From: Pseudomonas defluvii
GTDB lineage: Bacteria; Pseudomonadota; Gammaproteobacteria; Pseudomonadales; Pseudomonadaceae
Length of the DNA stretch: 64,000 nt
Assembly: GCF_001695625.1 (NCBI RefSeq)
Contig: NZ_MBPN01000006.1
Coordinates: 1 to 64,000, forward strand
Direction of reading: 5' to 3'
In this document: piece after piece, positions 44,790-56,525 of the stretch
Layout: each line of letters opens with the position of its first letter
Numbering within the stretch: the first letter of the stretch is position 1
The notes under the pieces: generated by a model
The model's database searches: none
The model's input: the letters and a program-made list of their open reading frames with translations, nothing else
Told to the model about the DNA's origin: nothing
Made by a program: the position numbers and the translations under genes

Positions 44790-46255
44790 CAGTCTATTCC
44801 CAACTGGTTCCACAACTCATCGATTCGCCGTGTGACAGCCTCATCCTTGACGATGACGCGGCCCCACTCACGGGTGGTCTCGCCTGGCCACTTATGGGTT
44901 GCGTCCAGACCCATCTTCGAACCCAGCCCGGAGATCGGCGAAGCGAAATCCAGGTAATCGATTGGCGTGTTGTCGATCATCACCGTGTCGCGCTTGGGGT
45001 CCATGCGCGTGGTAATGGCCCAGATCACGTCATTCCAGTCGCGGGCATTGATGTCATCATCAGTGACGATAACGAATTTGGTGTACATGAACTGTCGCAA
45101 AAACGACCACACACCCAACATCACCCGCTTGGCATGCCCCGGGTACTGCTTCTTCATGGTCACTACCGCCATGCGGTAGGAACAGCCTTCCGGCGGCAGG
45201 TAGAAGTCGGTGATCTCCGGAAACTGCTTCTGCAGGATCGGGACGAACACTTCGTTGAGTGCCACACCGAGAATCGCGGGCTCATCCGGCGGCCGCCCGG
45301 TATAGGTGCTGTGGTAGATCGGCTTGGTCCGGTGGGTGATTCGCTCGACGGTGAACACCGGGAAGCTGTCGACCTCGTTGTAATAGCCAGTATGGTCGCC
45401 ATAAGGCCCCTCTGGGGCCATTTCACCAGGATGGATCACCCCTTCCAGGATGATCTCGGCGCTCGCCGGCACTTGCAAATCACTGCCACGGCATTTGACC
45501 AACTCAGTGCGGTTGCCCCGCAGCAGGCCGGCAAAGGCGTATTCGGAGAGGGTGTCGGGAACCGGGGTCACAGCGCCGAGAATGGTTGCCGGGTCAGCGC
45601 CCAAGGCCACCGCCACCGGGAATGGCTTGCCCGGGTTCTTCTCGCACCACTCACGGTAGTCGAGCGCACCGCCTCGGTGGCTCAACCAGCGCATGATGAC
45701 CTTGTTGCGGCCAATCACCTGCTGACGATAGATACCGAGGTTCTGGCGATCCTTGTTAGGCCCACGGGTAACCGTCAGGCCCCAGGTAATCAGCGGCGCG
45801 ACGTCGCCTGGCCAGCAGGTCTGCACCGGCAGCATGCCCAGGTCGACATCATCACCCTCGATAACCACTTCCTGGCAGACCGCGTCTTTGACGACCTTGG
45901 GTGCCATCGACACGACCTTCTTGAAGATCGGCAGTTTCGACCAGGCGTCCTTCAACCCTTTCGGTGGCTCAGGCTCCTTGAGGAAAGCCAGCAACTTGCC
46001 GATTTCGCGCAGCTCGCTGACCGACTCGGCACCCATGCCCATGGCCACGCGTTCAGGCGTGCCAAACAGGTTGCCAAGCACCGGAATATCGTGCCCGGTA
46101 GGTCGCTCGAAGAGCAGAGCCGGGCCTTTGGCCCGCAGGGTGCGGTCGCAGACTTCTGTCATTTCCAGGACAGGAGAAATCGGAACCTGGATGCGCTTGA
46201 GTTCGCCACGCTGTTCCAGGCCGCGGATAAAGTCGCGCAAATCGCGATACTGCAT
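44789..46255 (-). CDS. ubiD: UbiD, 4-hydroxy-3-polyprenylbenzoate decarboxylase
   Basis: Prenylated-FMN-dependent decarboxylase of the ubiquinone pathway. The 488-residue product is full length. The E..R..E active-site pattern lies in the middle (e.g. [18 protein letters not shown] near residue 305), with [12 protein letters not shown] and [18 protein letters not shown] segments, here [12 protein letters not shown]. It requires prFMN supplied by UbiX, which is not in the window. The reductase gene overlaps its end by one base. It lies downstream of rho, with 127 nt containing the rho terminator between them; it probably has its own promoter. Confidence 0.95.
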   Translation of the reverse strand: MQYRDLRDFIRGLEQRGELKRIQVPISPVLEMTEVCDRTLRAKGPALLFERPTGHDIPVLGNLFGTPERVAMGMGAESVSELREIGKLLAFLKEPEPPKGLKDAWSKLPIFKKVVSMAPKVVKDAVCQEVVIEGDDVDLGMLPVQTCWPGDVAPLITWGLTVTRGPNKDRQNLGIYRQQVIGRNKVIMRWLSHRGGALDYREWCEKNPGKPFPVAVALGADPATILGAVTPVPDTLSEYAFAGLLRGNRTELVKCRGSDLQVPASAEIILEGVIHPGEMAPEGPYGDHTGYYNEVDSFPVFTVERITHRTKPIYHSTYTGRPPDEPAILGVALNEVFVPILQKQFPEITDFYLPPEGCSYRMAVVTMKKQYPGHAKRVMLGVWSFLRQFMYTKFVIVTDDDINARDWNDVIWAITTRMDPKRDTVMIDNTPIDYLDFASPISGLGSKMGLDATHKWPGETTREWGRVIVKDEAVTRRIDELWNQLGID

Positions 46256-46342
46256 GCGTAAGCCTCATGTTGGCCGTATCGGACGGGGTGGCAAAGTGTA
46301 GCCTTATACCCGGTCAGCCAGAATAGCCAATGTGCAGATAGC

Positions 46343-46364
46343 AAAAAGCCGGGTTTCCCCGGCT
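46343..46364 (-). terminator. rho terminator
   Basis: AGCCGGG/CCCGGCT hairpin (46347-46353 and 46358-46364) with a T-tract of five on the minus strand, about 20 nt past the rho stop. It is an intrinsic terminator. Confidence 0.9.
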
Positions 46365-46382
46365 CTTGCGACCTGCTCGAAT

Positions 46383-47642
<1,260 letters not shown>

Positions 47643-47840
47643 AAGGGGAGTGACGTAATCATGTAAGAAGGGAGAATTAAGCTTCTGGCTTAATGAAGCC
47701 GCGCCGCAAAGAAGGCGACAGGATCGCGTACTGATTCGAATTGGGGATGCGTCGGCGACGGCGTGCAGAGGGCACCGAAGAAACAGTGCGAGGCCGAATG
47801 TACCACTTGCTTTTTCTGGCGTCTAGTCACCGAGCAAAGA
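47643..47840 (-). promoter_or_regulatory. rho 5' leader, candidate Pseudomon-Rho RNA
   Basis: The space between trxA and rho is about 200 nt and non-coding. It has a perfect 7-bp hairpin (ATTAAGC/GCTTAAT, 47676-47682 and 47688-47694) close to the start codon. In Pseudomonas the rho leader is a recognised structured RNA (Pseudomon-Rho), so this is likely the same. I cannot align it here. Confidence 0.5.
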
Positions 47841-47868
47841 AAAGCCCCGACAAATGCGGGGCTTTTTT
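47841..47868. terminator. trxA terminator
   Basis: GCCCCG/CGGGGC hairpin (47844-47849 and 47857-47862) flanked by T and A runs, so it is likely bidirectional; it follows the trxA stop on the minus strand. Confidence 0.88.
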
Positions 47869-47871
47869 GAC

Positions 47872-48201
47872 TCAGATATTGGCGTCCAGGAAGGCCGCCA
47901 GCTGAGACTTCGACAGTGCGCCGACCTTGGTGGCCTCGACGTTGCCGTTTTTGAACAGCATCAGGGTAGGAATACCACGCACGCCGTGCTTGGCTGGCGT
48001 TTCCTGGTTTTCGTCGATGTTCAGCTTGGCGACGGTCAGTTTGCCTTTGTAGGTTTCGGCAATGTCGTCCAGCACTGGAGCGATCATTTTGCAAGGGCCG
48101 CACCATTCAGCCCAGTAGTCCACCAGCACTGGGCCCTCAGCCTTCAGCACTTCCTGCTCGAAGCTGGCGTCAGTGACGTGTTTGATAAGATCGCTGCTCA
48201 T
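47872..48201 (-). CDS. trxA: Thioredoxin 1
   Basis: Cytoplasmic dithiol oxidoreductase. ATG at 48201 gives the standard 109 residues ([10 protein letters not shown]); the upstream extension to 48243 lacks a fitting ribosome-binding site. The active site WCGPC is at residues 33-37 and is followed by the conserved cis-proline segment RGIPTLMLF (about residue 75). It is located between rho and ppx, the usual Pseudomonas neighbours. Confidence 0.97.
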   Translation of the reverse strand: MSSDLIKHVTDASFEQEVLKAEGPVLVDYWAEWCGPCKMIAPVLDDIAETYKGKLTVAKLNIDENQETPAKHGVRGIPTLMLFKNGNVEATKVGALSKSQLAAFLDANI

Positions 48202-48319
48202 GGAAGTCTCCAAGGTCGTAAGCAAAAAAACGTCGCCCATCATAGCCGCCCAGATGGCGGACAGGAAGTCGCAGGCGATTGAGTGTAACTATAGTTGTGG
48301 ATGACTTTGCATATCGATT

Positions 48320-48337
48320 TGTCACAACAACGTCACA
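48320..48337 (+). promoter_or_regulatory. Candidate Pho box upstream of ppx
   Basis: GTCACA-AACA-spaced direct repeat: GTCAC at 48321-48325 and again at 48332-48336, an 11-bp period, as in PhoB-binding sites (TGTCA-N6-TGTCA type). It lies about 100 nt upstream of ppx. The distance to a potential -10 (TATCAA, 48360, or TACACT, 48373) is longer than ideal, so it is only a candidate. Confidence 0.35.
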
Positions 48338-48442
48338 TTCCCCCGTGCAACCTGCGCCATATCAAGCCTTCCTACACTGCGCGTTGGCGTCAGCGATGGA
48401 TCATGTCAGGATTGGCGGGTTAAAGACCGAGAACCCATGATC

Positions 48443-49945
48443 ATGCCGCAAACCACAGCCAAGAACCTGTCCTTGATCGCTGCTATCGACCTGGGCTCCA
48501 ACAGTTTTCATATGGTCGTCGCCAAGGCCATCCACAGCGAGATCCGCATTCTTGAGCGGCTCGGTGAAAAGGTTCAGCTGGCCGCCGGCATCAATGAAGA
48601 GCGCCAGCTCAGCGAAGAATCCATGCAGCGCGGGCTCGATTGCCTCAAGCGCTTTGCCCAGCTTATCAACGGCATGCCTGACGGCGCCGTACGTATCGTC
48701 GGTACCAACGCCCTGCGCGAGGCCCGCAACCGCGGTGAGTTCATCCGCCGCGCCGAGGCCATTCTCGGCCACCCGGTCGAAGTCATTTCCGGTCGCGAAG
48801 AAGCCCGCCTGATCTACCTGGGCGTCTCCCACACCCTGGCCGACACGCCGGGTAAGCGCCTGGTTGCCGATATCGGCGGCGGCAGTACCGAATTCATCAT
48901 TGGCCAGCGCTTCGAGCCGCTGCTGCGCGAGAGCCTGCAAATGGGCTGCGTCAGCTTCACGCAGCGCTACTTCCGCGACGGCAAGATCACGCCCGCTCGT
49001 TATGCCCAGGCCTACACGGCAGCACGGCTGGAGCTGATGAGCATCGAGAACGCCTTGCACCGCCTGACCTGGGATGAAGCCATTGGCTCGTCCGGCACTA
49101 TCCGCGCCATTGGCCTGGCCCTGAAATCAGGTGGCCAGGGCTCGGGCGAGGTCAATGCCGAAGGGTTGGCGTGGCTCAAGCGCAAGCTGTTCAAGCTCGG
49201 CGATGTCGAGAAAATCGACTTTGAAGGGATCAAGCCAGATCGCCGGACCATCTTCCCGGCCGGCCTTGCCATCCTCGAAGCCATCTTCGACGCCCTGGAA
49301 CTGCAGCGCATGGATCACTGCGAAGGTGCCCTGCGCGAAGGTGTGCTGTACGACCTGCTGGGCCGCCATCATCACGAAGACGTGCGTGAACGCACGCTCG
49401 GCTCGCTGATGGAGCGCTACCACGTCGATCAAGGCCAGGCCGCGCGCGTCGAGCGCAAGGCCCTGCATGCCTTCGATCAGGTAGCGGCGGCCTGGGATCT
49501 GGAAGACGGCATCTGGCGTGAACTGCTGAGCTGGGCAGCCAAGGTACATGAGGTGGGCCTGGATATCGCCCACTATCACTACCACAAGCACGGCGCCTAC
49601 CTGATCGAGCACTCGGACCTGGCCGGGTTTTCCCGCGAAGACCAGCAAATGCTGGCGCTACTGGTACGCGGTCACCGGCGCAATATTCCCAAGGACAAGT
49701 TTGCCGAGTTCGGCGACGACGGCGTCAAGCTGATTCGTCTGTGCGTGCTGCTGCGCTTTGCCATCCTGTTCCACCACATCCGTGGCACTCAACAGATGCC
49801 GCAAGTCACCCTGCATGCCGCAGGCGATAGCCTCGACGTGGAGTTCCCGAAGGGCTGGCTGGAGCAGAACCAGCTGACCCAGGCCGACTTCGCCCTTGAG
49901 GCGGAGTGGCTGGCCCGGGTCGGCTTCGTCCTCAGCGTACGCTGA
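48443..49945 (+). CDS. ppx: Exopolyphosphatase
   Basis: Hydrolyses polyphosphate processively from its ends; the family also cleaves guanosine pentaphosphate. ATG at 48443 ([10 protein letters not shown], 500 residues) is preferred, with 48437 also possible. The ASKHA-fold nucleotide motifs are visible: [13 protein letters not shown] near the N-terminus, [12 protein letters not shown] and [11 protein letters not shown] (about residue 143). A C-terminal HD-like helical domain covers about residues 310-500 with a [20 protein letters not shown] segment. Its last codons lie in a palindrome shared with ppk. Confidence 0.95.
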   Translation: MPQTTAKNLSLIAAIDLGSNSFHMVVAKAIHSEIRILERLGEKVQLAAGINEERQLSEESMQRGLDCLKRFAQLINGMPDGAVRIVGTNALREARNRGEFIRRAEAILGHPVEVISGREEARLIYLGVSHTLADTPGKRLVADIGGGSTEFIIGQRFEPLLRESLQMGCVSFTQRYFRDGKITPARYAQAYTAARLELMSIENALHRLTWDEAIGSSGTIRAIGLALKSGGQGSGEVNAEGLAWLKRKLFKLGDVEKIDFEGIKPDRRTIFPAGLAILEAIFDALELQRMDHCEGALREGVLYDLLGRHHHEDVRERTLGSLMERYHVDQGQAARVERKALHAFDQVAAAWDLEDGIWRELLSWAAKVHEVGLDIAHYHYHKHGAYLIEHSDLAGFSREDQQMLALLVRGHRRNIPKDKFAEFGDDGVKLIRLCVLLRFAILFHHIRGTQQMPQVTLHAAGDSLDVEFPKGWLEQNQLTQADFALEAEWLARVGFVLSVR

Positions 49946-49949
49946 GGAC
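49928..49949. repeat. Perfect 22-bp palindrome over the ppx and ppk stops
   Basis: Arms GTCCTCAGCGT and ACGCTGAGGAC (49928-49938 and 49939-49949). On each strand it reads GTC CTC AGC GTA CGC TGA, so both proteins end VLSVR and the 3' ends overlap by 14 nt. It could form a hairpin in either transcript; there is no T-tract. Confidence 0.95.
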
Positions 49950-52172
49950 CGGGTTGCTCAGGCGCTCAAGCAGAGTCGCCTGGGCACTGCGCGGGTTCTG
50001 GTTGCCGGTTGGCATGCTGCGTACGTAGCGGCCGTCCGACTGCAGAATCCAGGCGTGGGTGTTGTCGGTCAGGTAGCCTTCCAGCTCCTTTTTCACCCGC
50101 AGGATCAGCTTCTTGCCCTCGACCGGGAAACAGGTCTCCACACGCTTGTCGAGGTTGCGCTCCATCCAGTCGGCACTGGAAAGGAACATCTGCTCCTCGC
50201 CGCCATTAAGGAAGTAGAACACCCGCGTGTGCTCGAGAAAGCGACCGATGATCGAGCGCACATGGATGTTATGCGACACACCAGCGATACCTGGGCGAAG
50301 GCAGCACATGCCGCGCACCACGAGATCAATACGCACCCCGGACTGGCTTGCCTTGTACAACGCACGGATGATCTTCGGATCGGTCAGCGAGTTGAACTTG
50401 GCGATGATGTGCGCCGGCTTGCCGTCGAGGGCAAACTGGGTTTCACGCGCGATCATGTCGAGCATGCCCTTTTTCAGGGTAAACGGCGCGTGCAGCAGCT
50501 TCTTCATGCGCAGGGTCTTGCCCATGCCGATCAACTGGCTGAACAGCTTGCCGACGTCTTCGCACAGGGCATCGTCAGAGGTCAGCAGGCTGTAGTCGGT
50601 GTACAGACGGGCGTTGGCAGCATGGTAGTTACCCGTACCCAAGTGCGCGTAGCGAACGATCTCCCCGGCTTCGCGGCGCAGGATCAGCATCATCTTGGCG
50701 TGGGTCTTGAAACCGACCACACCGTAGATCACCACGGCACCTGCGGCCTGCAAGCGGCTGGCCATCTGCAGGTTTGACTCTTCATCGAAACGCGCGCGCA
50801 ATTCGATCACCGCAGTGACCTCCTTGCCGTTACGCGCCGCGTCGACCAGCGCGTCAACGATTTCCGAGTTGGCCCCACTGCGGTAAAGCGTCTGGCGCAC
50901 GGCCAGGACATGAGGGTCCTTGGCGGCCTGGCGCAACAGATCGACCACTGGAGTGAACGACTCAAAGGGGTGCATCAGGAGGATGTCCTGCTTGCTGACC
51001 ACGCTGAAAATATTCTCGCTGTTCTGCAACAGCTTGGGGATGGCCGGAGTGAACGGCTTGTATTGCAACTCAGGATGGCTATCCAGGCCGGTAATGCTGA
51101 ACAGTCGGGTCAGGTTGACCGGCCCATTGACCCGGTACAGCTCGCTCTCGCTCAGGCTGAACTGCTTGAGCAGGTAATCCGACAGGTGCTTGGGACAGGT
51201 ATCGACCACTTCCAGGCGTACCGCATCGCCGTAACGACGCGAGAACAGTTCGCCACGCAGGGCCCGCGCCAAGTCTTCGACGTCCTCGGAATCGAGCGCC
51301 AGGTCGGCGTTTCGGGTCAGTCGGAACTGATAGCAGCCCTTCACCTTCATGCCCTGAAACAGGTCATCGGCGTGGGCATGGATCATCGACGAGAGGAACA
51401 CATAGTTGTCGCCCGGGCCGCCAACGTCTTCCGGCACCTTGATGACTCGCGGCAACAAACGCGGTGCCGGGATGATCGCCAGGCCGGAATCGCGACCAAA
51501 GGCGTCAATCCCTTCAAGCTCGACAATGAAGTTCAGGCTCTTGTTCACCAGCAACGGGAACGGGTGCGTCGGGTCGAGACCGATCGGTGTAATGATCGGA
51601 GCGATCTCGTCACGGAAGTAGCGCCGCACCCAGGTCTTGAGCTTGGTGTTCCAGTAGCGACGGCGGATGAAACGGATCTGGTGCTTCTCCAGCTCCGGCA
51701 GCAACACGTCATTGAGGATCGCATACTGGCGGTCGACTTCACCGTGAACCAGCTCGCTGATGAGCGCCAGCGCCTGATGCGGCTGCAGGCCATCGGCACC
51801 CGCCTGTTCACGGGCAAAGGTAATTTGCTTTTTCAGGCCCGCTACACGAATTTCGAAGAACTCATCCAGGTTGCTGGAGAAGATCAGCAGGAACTTGAGC
51901 CGCTCCAAGAGTGGATAGGACTCGTCCAGCGCCTGTTCCAGCACCCGAATGTTGAACTGCAGTTGCGACAGTTCCCGATGGATATACAGGCTACTGTCGT
52001 CCAGGCCCGGAATGGCGATTGCCGGGGCGGCAGCCACCACAGGGGCCTCGACCACGGGCGCTTCCACCACAGGTGCCAGAACCGCTGCCGGCTCTGGCGG
52101 TGTTTCTACCATCGGCTCAGGCACTGGCTGGGCATCCTTCATAGCAGCGTCATTAAGCACTTCGTTATTCAT
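49932..52172 (-). CDS. ppk: Polyphosphate kinase 1
   Basis: Makes polyphosphate from ATP by autophosphorylation at a histidine. The 746 residues include a Pro/Ala/Val-rich N-terminal extension (residues 1-55, repeating APVVEAPVV), then the N domain, the head domain with [17 protein letters not shown] [11 protein letters not shown], and the C domains with [20 protein letters not shown]. The catalytic histidines lie in the C1 domain and in the HLGTGNYH segment. It is 19 nt downstream of hemB on the same strand, so possibly co-transcribed. The low-complexity extension is unusual relative to E. coli. Confidence 0.95.
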   Translation of the reverse strand: MNNEVLNDAAMKDAQPVPEPMVETPPEPAAVLAPVVEAPVVEAPVVAAAPAIAIPGLDDSSLYIHRELSQLQFNIRVLEQALDESYPLLERLKFLLIFSSNLDEFFEIRVAGLKKQITFAREQAGADGLQPHQALALISELVHGEVDRQYAILNDVLLPELEKHQIRFIRRRYWNTKLKTWVRRYFRDEIAPIITPIGLDPTHPFPLLVNKSLNFIVELEGIDAFGRDSGLAIIPAPRLLPRVIKVPEDVGGPGDNYVFLSSMIHAHADDLFQGMKVKGCYQFRLTRNADLALDSEDVEDLARALRGELFSRRYGDAVRLEVVDTCPKHLSDYLLKQFSLSESELYRVNGPVNLTRLFSITGLDSHPELQYKPFTPAIPKLLQNSENIFSVVSKQDILLMHPFESFTPVVDLLRQAAKDPHVLAVRQTLYRSGANSEIVDALVDAARNGKEVTAVIELRARFDEESNLQMASRLQAAGAVVIYGVVGFKTHAKMMLILRREAGEIVRYAHLGTGNYHAANARLYTDYSLLTSDDALCEDVGKLFSQLIGMGKTLRMKKLLHAPFTLKKGMLDMIARETQFALDGKPAHIIAKFNSLTDPKIIRALYKASQSGVRIDLVVRGMCCLRPGIAGVSHNIHVRSIIGRFLEHTRVFYFLNGGEEQMFLSSADWMERNLDKRVETCFPVEGKKLILRVKKELEGYLTDNTHAWILQSDGRYVRSMPTGNQNPRSAQATLLERLSNPVLSVR

Positions 52173-52191
52173 CTAGCGTTCCTGAAGGGCG

Positions 52192-53328
<1,137 letters not shown>

Positions 53329-53410
53329 TCACGTCGAGACACATTTGGACACTTTCCCGAACGCGCTCGAAGGGGTAGGCTGCGCGTTCATTTCGCCCAG
53401 CTTCCAGAAA

Positions 53411-54091
53411 ATGCTCCAACAATTCCTACAGGATTTCGGCTACTTTGCCCTTTTTCTCGGTACCTTTTTTGAAGGTGAGACCATTTTGGTGCTTGCCGGA
53501 TTCCTTGCGTTCCGCGGATATATGGACATCAATCTGGTGGTGTTAGTTGCTTTCTTCGGCAGCTACGCCGGCGACCAGCTCTGGTACTTCATGGGCCGCA
53601 GGCACGGGCGCAAGCTGCTGGCGCGCAAACCGCGCTGGCAACTGATGGGCGACCGCGCACTGGAACATATTCGCCGTCACCCGGACATCTGGGTACTCAG
53701 CTTCCGCTTTGTCTACGGTTTGCGTACCGTCATGCCAGTGGCCATTGGCCTGTCCGGCTACCCGCCACGCCGCTACCTGCTACTCAATGGCCTCGGTGCC
53801 GCCATCTGGGCTGCGGCACTGGGCGCAGCTGCGTACCACTTCGGGGCCATCCTCGAAGGCCTGTTGGGTAACGTGAAGCGTTACGAACTATGGGTGCTCG
53901 GCGGTTTGCTGCTGCTTGGTGGAGTGTTGTGGTTGCGTCGGCGCTTCAGGGCCGCTCGTATTGCCAGGAAAGAAGCGGCTGACGCGCTGCAAGCCAATAT
54001 GGCGGCTGGTGTGGAGGCCGATCAGGGCGAGGACACTGACGCCGCTGTAAGCGAGCAGCATGAGCCACCCCGGCGTCGTAACAGCCCATAA
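53411..54091 (+). CDS. DedA family membrane protein
   Basis: 226-residue integral membrane protein of the DedA/SNARE-associated family, implicated in lipid transport and envelope integrity. The start at 53411 (MLQQFLQDFG) is used. Family features are the FFEGETILVLAGFLAFRGY segment near the N-terminus (Glu of the FE..E pair), GDQLWYFMGRRHGR and SRF.YG.RT (SFRFVYGLRTVMP). It ends with a TM helix (about residues 160-180) and a polar tail of about 45 residues. The last 204 nt overlap the sterol-desaturase gene on the other strand. Confidence 0.87.
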   Translation: MLQQFLQDFGYFALFLGTFFEGETILVLAGFLAFRGYMDINLVVLVAFFGSYAGDQLWYFMGRRHGRKLLARKPRWQLMGDRALEHIRRHPDIWVLSFRFVYGLRTVMPVAIGLSGYPPRRYLLLNGLGAAIWAAALGAAAYHFGAILEGLLGNVKRYELWVLGGLLLLGGVLWLRRRFRAARIARKEAADALQANMAAGVEADQGEDTDAAVSEQHEPPRRRNSP

Positions 54092-55219
54092 CCCCACCTG
54101 CCCGGCCAGCGCCATGGCCGGCAGATTCAGTAGCAACCGCGCGCATTCCAGCCGAAAGGCCCAGGGCCGACTCTCCAGCACGGCGCCCAGTGCATACAAA
54201 CCCAACGCCATCAGGCACCAGCCCAGGCCAAGCGCCGCCAGCGACAACTGCTCACCCTGCGCCAGCAGGTAGCTGCCAAAGGCGACGTAAACGGCAAACT
54301 GCACCACCCCGTACAGTTGCATTGGCCAGCCCAACGGGACCTCGAACTTCTGGAAACGACTCAGGTCCTGCTTGGCATGCGGATAACGCCGAGCCACATC
54401 GACCGGGCGCCAGCCAGTCGGCATGAACCAGATTCGCACCGCGTCCCACCAGCGCTCAGCGCGCCGGGCGTCTGCCCACAACTGCGCATAAACCTGCAGG
54501 TTGGCCCAAAGCGGGTTCCAACTGGCCAGGGGCGTGGTCACACCGAAAACAACCGGTTCCTTGTCGTCTTCCTCACAGAACGTGCCGAACAGGCGATCCC
54601 AGAAAATGAACACACCACCATAGTTACGGTCCAGGTACACAGGGTTCTGAGCATGGTGTACACGGTGATTGGACGGTGTAACAAACACCCACTCAAACCA
54701 GCCGAGCTTGGGAATATGCCGGGTATGCACCCAGAACTGGTACAGCAGGTTCAGCGCCGCGACGCTGACAAATACCAGCGGTGGCACGCCCAGGACAGCC
54801 AACGGCAAATAGAAGATCCAGGAGAAAATGAAGCCGGTACTGGTCTGGCGCAAAGCAGTGGACAGGTTGTAGTCCTCGCTCTGGTGGTGCACCGAATGTG
54901 CCGCCCAGAGCACATTGCGCTCATGCCCGAAGCGGTGCAGCCAGTAGTAACAGAAGTCATAGCCAACAAAGGCCAGCCCCCACACCCAGAAGCGCTCGGC
55001 CGGCAGGGCAAACAGCGCCAGATGCTCCCAGGCCACGGCGTACGTTACCAAGCCAACGCCCTTGGTCAGCAAACCACTGGTGGTCGACAGCACACCTGTG
55101 CTGAGACTATTGATAGCATCGGCCACGCGGTAATTGCGCATGCCCCGCCAATGGTCGGCCAGCAGCTCCAGCGCAATCAGCACAAAGAAAAAAGGCACCG
55201 CATAGAGGATGAAATCCAT
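53888..55219 (-). CDS. Sterol desaturase/fatty acid hydroxylase family protein
   Basis: 443-residue integral membrane di-iron oxygenase. The histidine box pattern is visible: HRFGH (about residue 95), HSVHHQSE (about residue 110) and HRVHH (about residue 185). Five or more TM segments precede and follow. Pseudomonads lack sterols, so the substrate is presumably a lipid or terpenoid; the activity is unknown. A Gln/Ser-rich tail (residues about 415-443) and the last membrane segment lie in the stretch that overlaps the convergent dedA gene. Confidence 0.83.
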   Translation of the reverse strand: MDFILYAVPFFFVLIALELLADHWRGMRNYRVADAINSLSTGVLSTTSGLLTKGVGLVTYAVAWEHLALFALPAERFWVWGLAFVGYDFCYYWLHRFGHERNVLWAAHSVHHQSEDYNLSTALRQTSTGFIFSWIFYLPLAVLGVPPLVFVSVAALNLLYQFWVHTRHIPKLGWFEWVFVTPSNHRVHHAQNPVYLDRNYGGVFIFWDRLFGTFCEEDDKEPVVFGVTTPLASWNPLWANLQVYAQLWADARRAERWWDAVRIWFMPTGWRPVDVARRYPHAKQDLSRFQKFEVPLGWPMQLYGVVQFAVYVAFGSYLLAQGEQLSLAALGLGWCLMALGLYALGAVLESRPWAFRLECARLLLNLPAMALAGQVGLWAVTTPGWLMLLAYSGVSVLALIGLHTSRHIGLQRVSRFFPGNTSGPEAPTQPQHSTKQQQTAEHP

Positions 55220-55332
55220 GCCCCGTCCACCGTCAGGTTGTTCACCCAGATTAGGCCGGGTTCGCTGGAATCCCTATGGCGACAACTGCCAAATTAGAGG
55301 ACATTTAGCGCCTCGAATCGGGAGGAGTAAGC

Positions 55333-55998
55333 ATGACTAAAAAAGTTGCAGTAATTCTGTCCGGCTGCGGCGTCTACGACGGTGCGGAAATCCACGAAAG
55401 CGTGATCACCCTGCTGCGCCTCGATCAGCGCGGTGCCCAGGTACAGTGCTTTGCACCCAACATTGCCCAGATGCATGTGATCAACCACCTGACCGGCGAA
55501 ACGATGCCCGAATCGCGTAACGTGCTGGTGGAGTCGGCTCGCATTGCCCGCGGCAGTATCAAGGACCTGCAAGAGGCCGATGCCAAGGACTTCGATGCCC
55601 TGATCGTGCCCGGTGGTTTCGGGGCAGCAAAGAACCTGTCGAATTTTGCCACCGAAGGCGCAGGCTGCCACGTGCACCCAGACGTGCTGGCCGTGGCCGA
55701 AGCGTTCGCCGAAGCCGGTAAACCGGTGGGGCTGATCTGCATTTCGCCGGCCCTGGCAGCCAAGATCTATGGCCCGGGTGTGATCTGCACCATCGGCAAC
55801 GATGCCGGCACCCGCGCAGCGATCGAAAAAATGGGCGGCACCCACCAGGAATGCCCGGTTGATGAGATCGTCGAAGACACTGCACGCAAGCTGGTAAGCA
55901 CCCCGGCCTACATGCTGGCCCAATCGATCAGCGAAGCAGCCGCGGGTATCAACAAGCTGGTGGACCGGGTGCTGGAGCTGGCCTCGCAGGACGACTGA
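55333..55998 (+). CDS. elbB: ElbB, isoprenoid biosynthesis glyoxalase (DJ-1/PfpI family)
   Basis: 221-residue member of the DJ-1/PfpI superfamily, ElbB subgroup, with glyoxalase activity demonstrated for E. coli ElbB. The conserved GCGVYDGAEIHE is at residues 11-22. The nucleophile elbow is in LICISPALAAK (about residue 135), with a conserved Cys. LIVPGGFGAAKNLSNFA and GNDAGTRAAIEKMG complete the fold. It is divergent from the sterol-desaturase-family gene and convergent with the YaiI-family gene, with 6 nt between stops. Confidence 0.93.
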   Translation: MTKKVAVILSGCGVYDGAEIHESVITLLRLDQRGAQVQCFAPNIAQMHVINHLTGETMPESRNVLVESARIARGSIKDLQEADAKDFDALIVPGGFGAAKNLSNFATEGAGCHVHPDVLAVAEAFAEAGKPVGLICISPALAAKIYGPGVICTIGNDAGTRAAIEKMGGTHQECPVDEIVEDTARKLVSTPAYMLAQSISEAAAGINKLVDRVLELASQDD

Positions 55999-56004
55999 GT
56001 CGCC

Positions 56005-56466
56005 CTACCCCGGAAACTCGCGTGCCAGGCGCGTGAGGATGCGGTCCAGCGAGTTGGCGAATGCCTGCTTCTCGCGATCACCGTAAGGCGCCTGGCCACC
56101 CCCCACCTGGCCCTGCTCACGCAGATCGGTAAACAGGTTACGCACCGCCAGGCGCTCGCCCATGTTGTGTGGGTCAAACTCACGCCCACGTGGGTCGAGC
56201 GCGGCGACACCCTTCTTGATCAGGCGATCGGCCAACGGCACATCGCTGCAAATCACCAACTCGCCTGGAACCGCATGTTCGACGAGGTAATCGTCGGCAG
56301 CATCCGGGCCACTCGGCACCACGATCAGCCTGACACACGCAAACGCGGGCTTGATCTGGCTTTGCCCAGCGACCAACACCACCTCGAGTTGACGCTTGAG
56401 GGCGAATTTGACGACCTGATCCTTGGCTGCCTTGGGGCAGGCATCGGCATCGATCCAGACACGCAT
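56005..56466 (-). CDS. YaiI/YqxD family (DUF188) protein
   Basis: 153-residue cytoplasmic protein of the YaiI/YqxD family. The MRVWIDADACPKAAKD N-terminus holds the Asp residues (6 and 8) characteristic of a PIN-like nuclease fold, and DVPLADRLIKKG and RGREFDPHNMGERLAVRN follow. It has no experimentally fixed function. It lies 59 nt downstream of the cytochrome c-FTR1 gene on the same strand, so could be co-transcribed. Confidence 0.9.
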   Translation of the reverse strand: MRVWIDADACPKAAKDQVVKFALKRQLEVVLVAGQSQIKPAFACVRLIVVPSGPDAADDYLVEHAVPGELVICSDVPLADRLIKKGVAALDPRGREFDPHNMGERLAVRNLFTDLREQGQVGGGQAPYGDREKQAFANSLDRILTRLAREFPG

Positions 56467-56525
56467 GGTTAAATTTTCCGGAAGAACAGGCGAACAGTAT
56501 CCCTGCTCGCCTGTTCGGCTTCAAA

